A stretch of 57,662 nucleotides of DNA from an uncultured Prevotellaceae bacterium. Lineage in GTDB: Bacteria > Bacteroidota > Bacteroidia > Bacteroidales > Bacteroidaceae. Below, piece by piece: positions 57,590-57,662 of the stretch. Under the pieces are notes generated by a model. That model saw nothing but the letters and a program-made list of their open reading frames with translations, did not search any database and was not told the DNA's origin. The position numbers and the translations under genes were made by a program. Within the stretch, counting starts at the first letter, position 1; every line of letters begins with the position of its first letter. The stretch is from positions 1 through 57,662 of the forward strand of contig CAMIYC010000017.1 of assembly GCA_946402905.1 (NCBI GenBank), read 5' to 3'.

Positions 57590-57662
57590 CTAACTTAGGG
57601 GGGGAATGACACACTCCCCCTGGCCCCCTCTAACTTAGAGGGGGAAATGGCACACTCCCCCT
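57590..57662. repeat. 40-bp direct repeat at the window edge
   Basis: TAACTTAG followed by a G-run, AATGRCACACTCCCCCT and CCCC recurs with a 40-bp period (57591 and 57631). The array continues beyond the window. G-run and C-run parts of each unit can pair to form hairpins. It is a dispersed or tandem extragenic repeat type, with no ORF. Confidence 0.7.

Overview
The window looks like chromosomal DNA of a Bacteroidota member, most likely of the Prevotella/Segatella group. It has many promoters of the Bacteroidota type (TTTG near -33, 19-20 bp, then TAnnTTTG near -7). It also carries family markers common in that phylum (DUF4954, DUF5053, class I fumarase, a short lysine-type SerA, GH9/GH10/GH43 enzymes, secretion-tail-like C-termini). 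Genes are densely packed. This assignment is inferred from sequence features only; no search was run.

Region 1 (1-8138) is the most remarkable part. Eight same-strand genes run leftwards from 7520: a Cys/Met-metabolism PLP enzyme, cysteine synthase, a DsrE-like protein, a TusA-like sulfurtransferase, a family 2B encapsulin shell with an inserted cyclic-nucleotide-binding fold, a cysteine desulfurase with a roughly 120-residue N-terminal extension, a ThiS-like sulfur carrier ending in Gly-Gly-Gly-Ser-Leu, and a ThiF/MoeB adenylyltransferase cut by the window edge. A divergent Lrp-type regulator lies across an imperfect palindrome. I read this as a shell-enclosed sulfur-mobilising enzyme joined to a persulfide relay, a protein-thiocarboxylate system and the enzymes that fix sulfur into cysteine and homocysteine. 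About 200 bp of inverted-repeat DNA separates the two halves.

Region 2 (8139-28285) holds HflX (with a promoter implying an almost leaderless mRNA), a DUF4954 beta-helix protein, an M16 peptidase, fumarase, PurN, an exported protein, a BrkB/YihY membrane protein, a large uncharacterised protein with HARE-HTH-like segments, a 27-codon gene with its own promoter and terminator, an isochorismatase-like hydrolase, a GH9 glucanase, a GH10 xylanase and a flavodoxin-like protein. Repeats fill the intergenic gaps, including 8-bp arrays, a 24-bp dispersed repeat and a 26-bp-stem hairpin.

Region 3 (28418-32511) is a 4.1-kb decayed integrated element bounded by 16-bp direct copies of the 3' end of a tRNA-Ser(CGA). 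It contains a truncated and frameshifted terminase large subunit, a 51-aa protein, a DUF5053 protein, a truncated low-GC ORF fused tail-first to an M15 peptidase, a membrane protein and a coding relic. No integrase is visible.

Region 4 (32500-57662) is mostly housekeeping: tRNA-Ser, a YigZ/IMPACT protein, the serC-serA-DUF1015 operon, a DbpA-type DEAD-box helicase, gyrA with two tandem TPR paralogues, an ECF sigma/anti-sigma/periplasmic-protein operon, a small tail-domain protein, RNase Z, a lipoprotein, MazG, ValRS, a GH43 enzyme, alanine dehydrogenase, a DUF2461 protein, endonuclease III, an OmpH/Skp-like lipoprotein, a small membrane protein and PepD.
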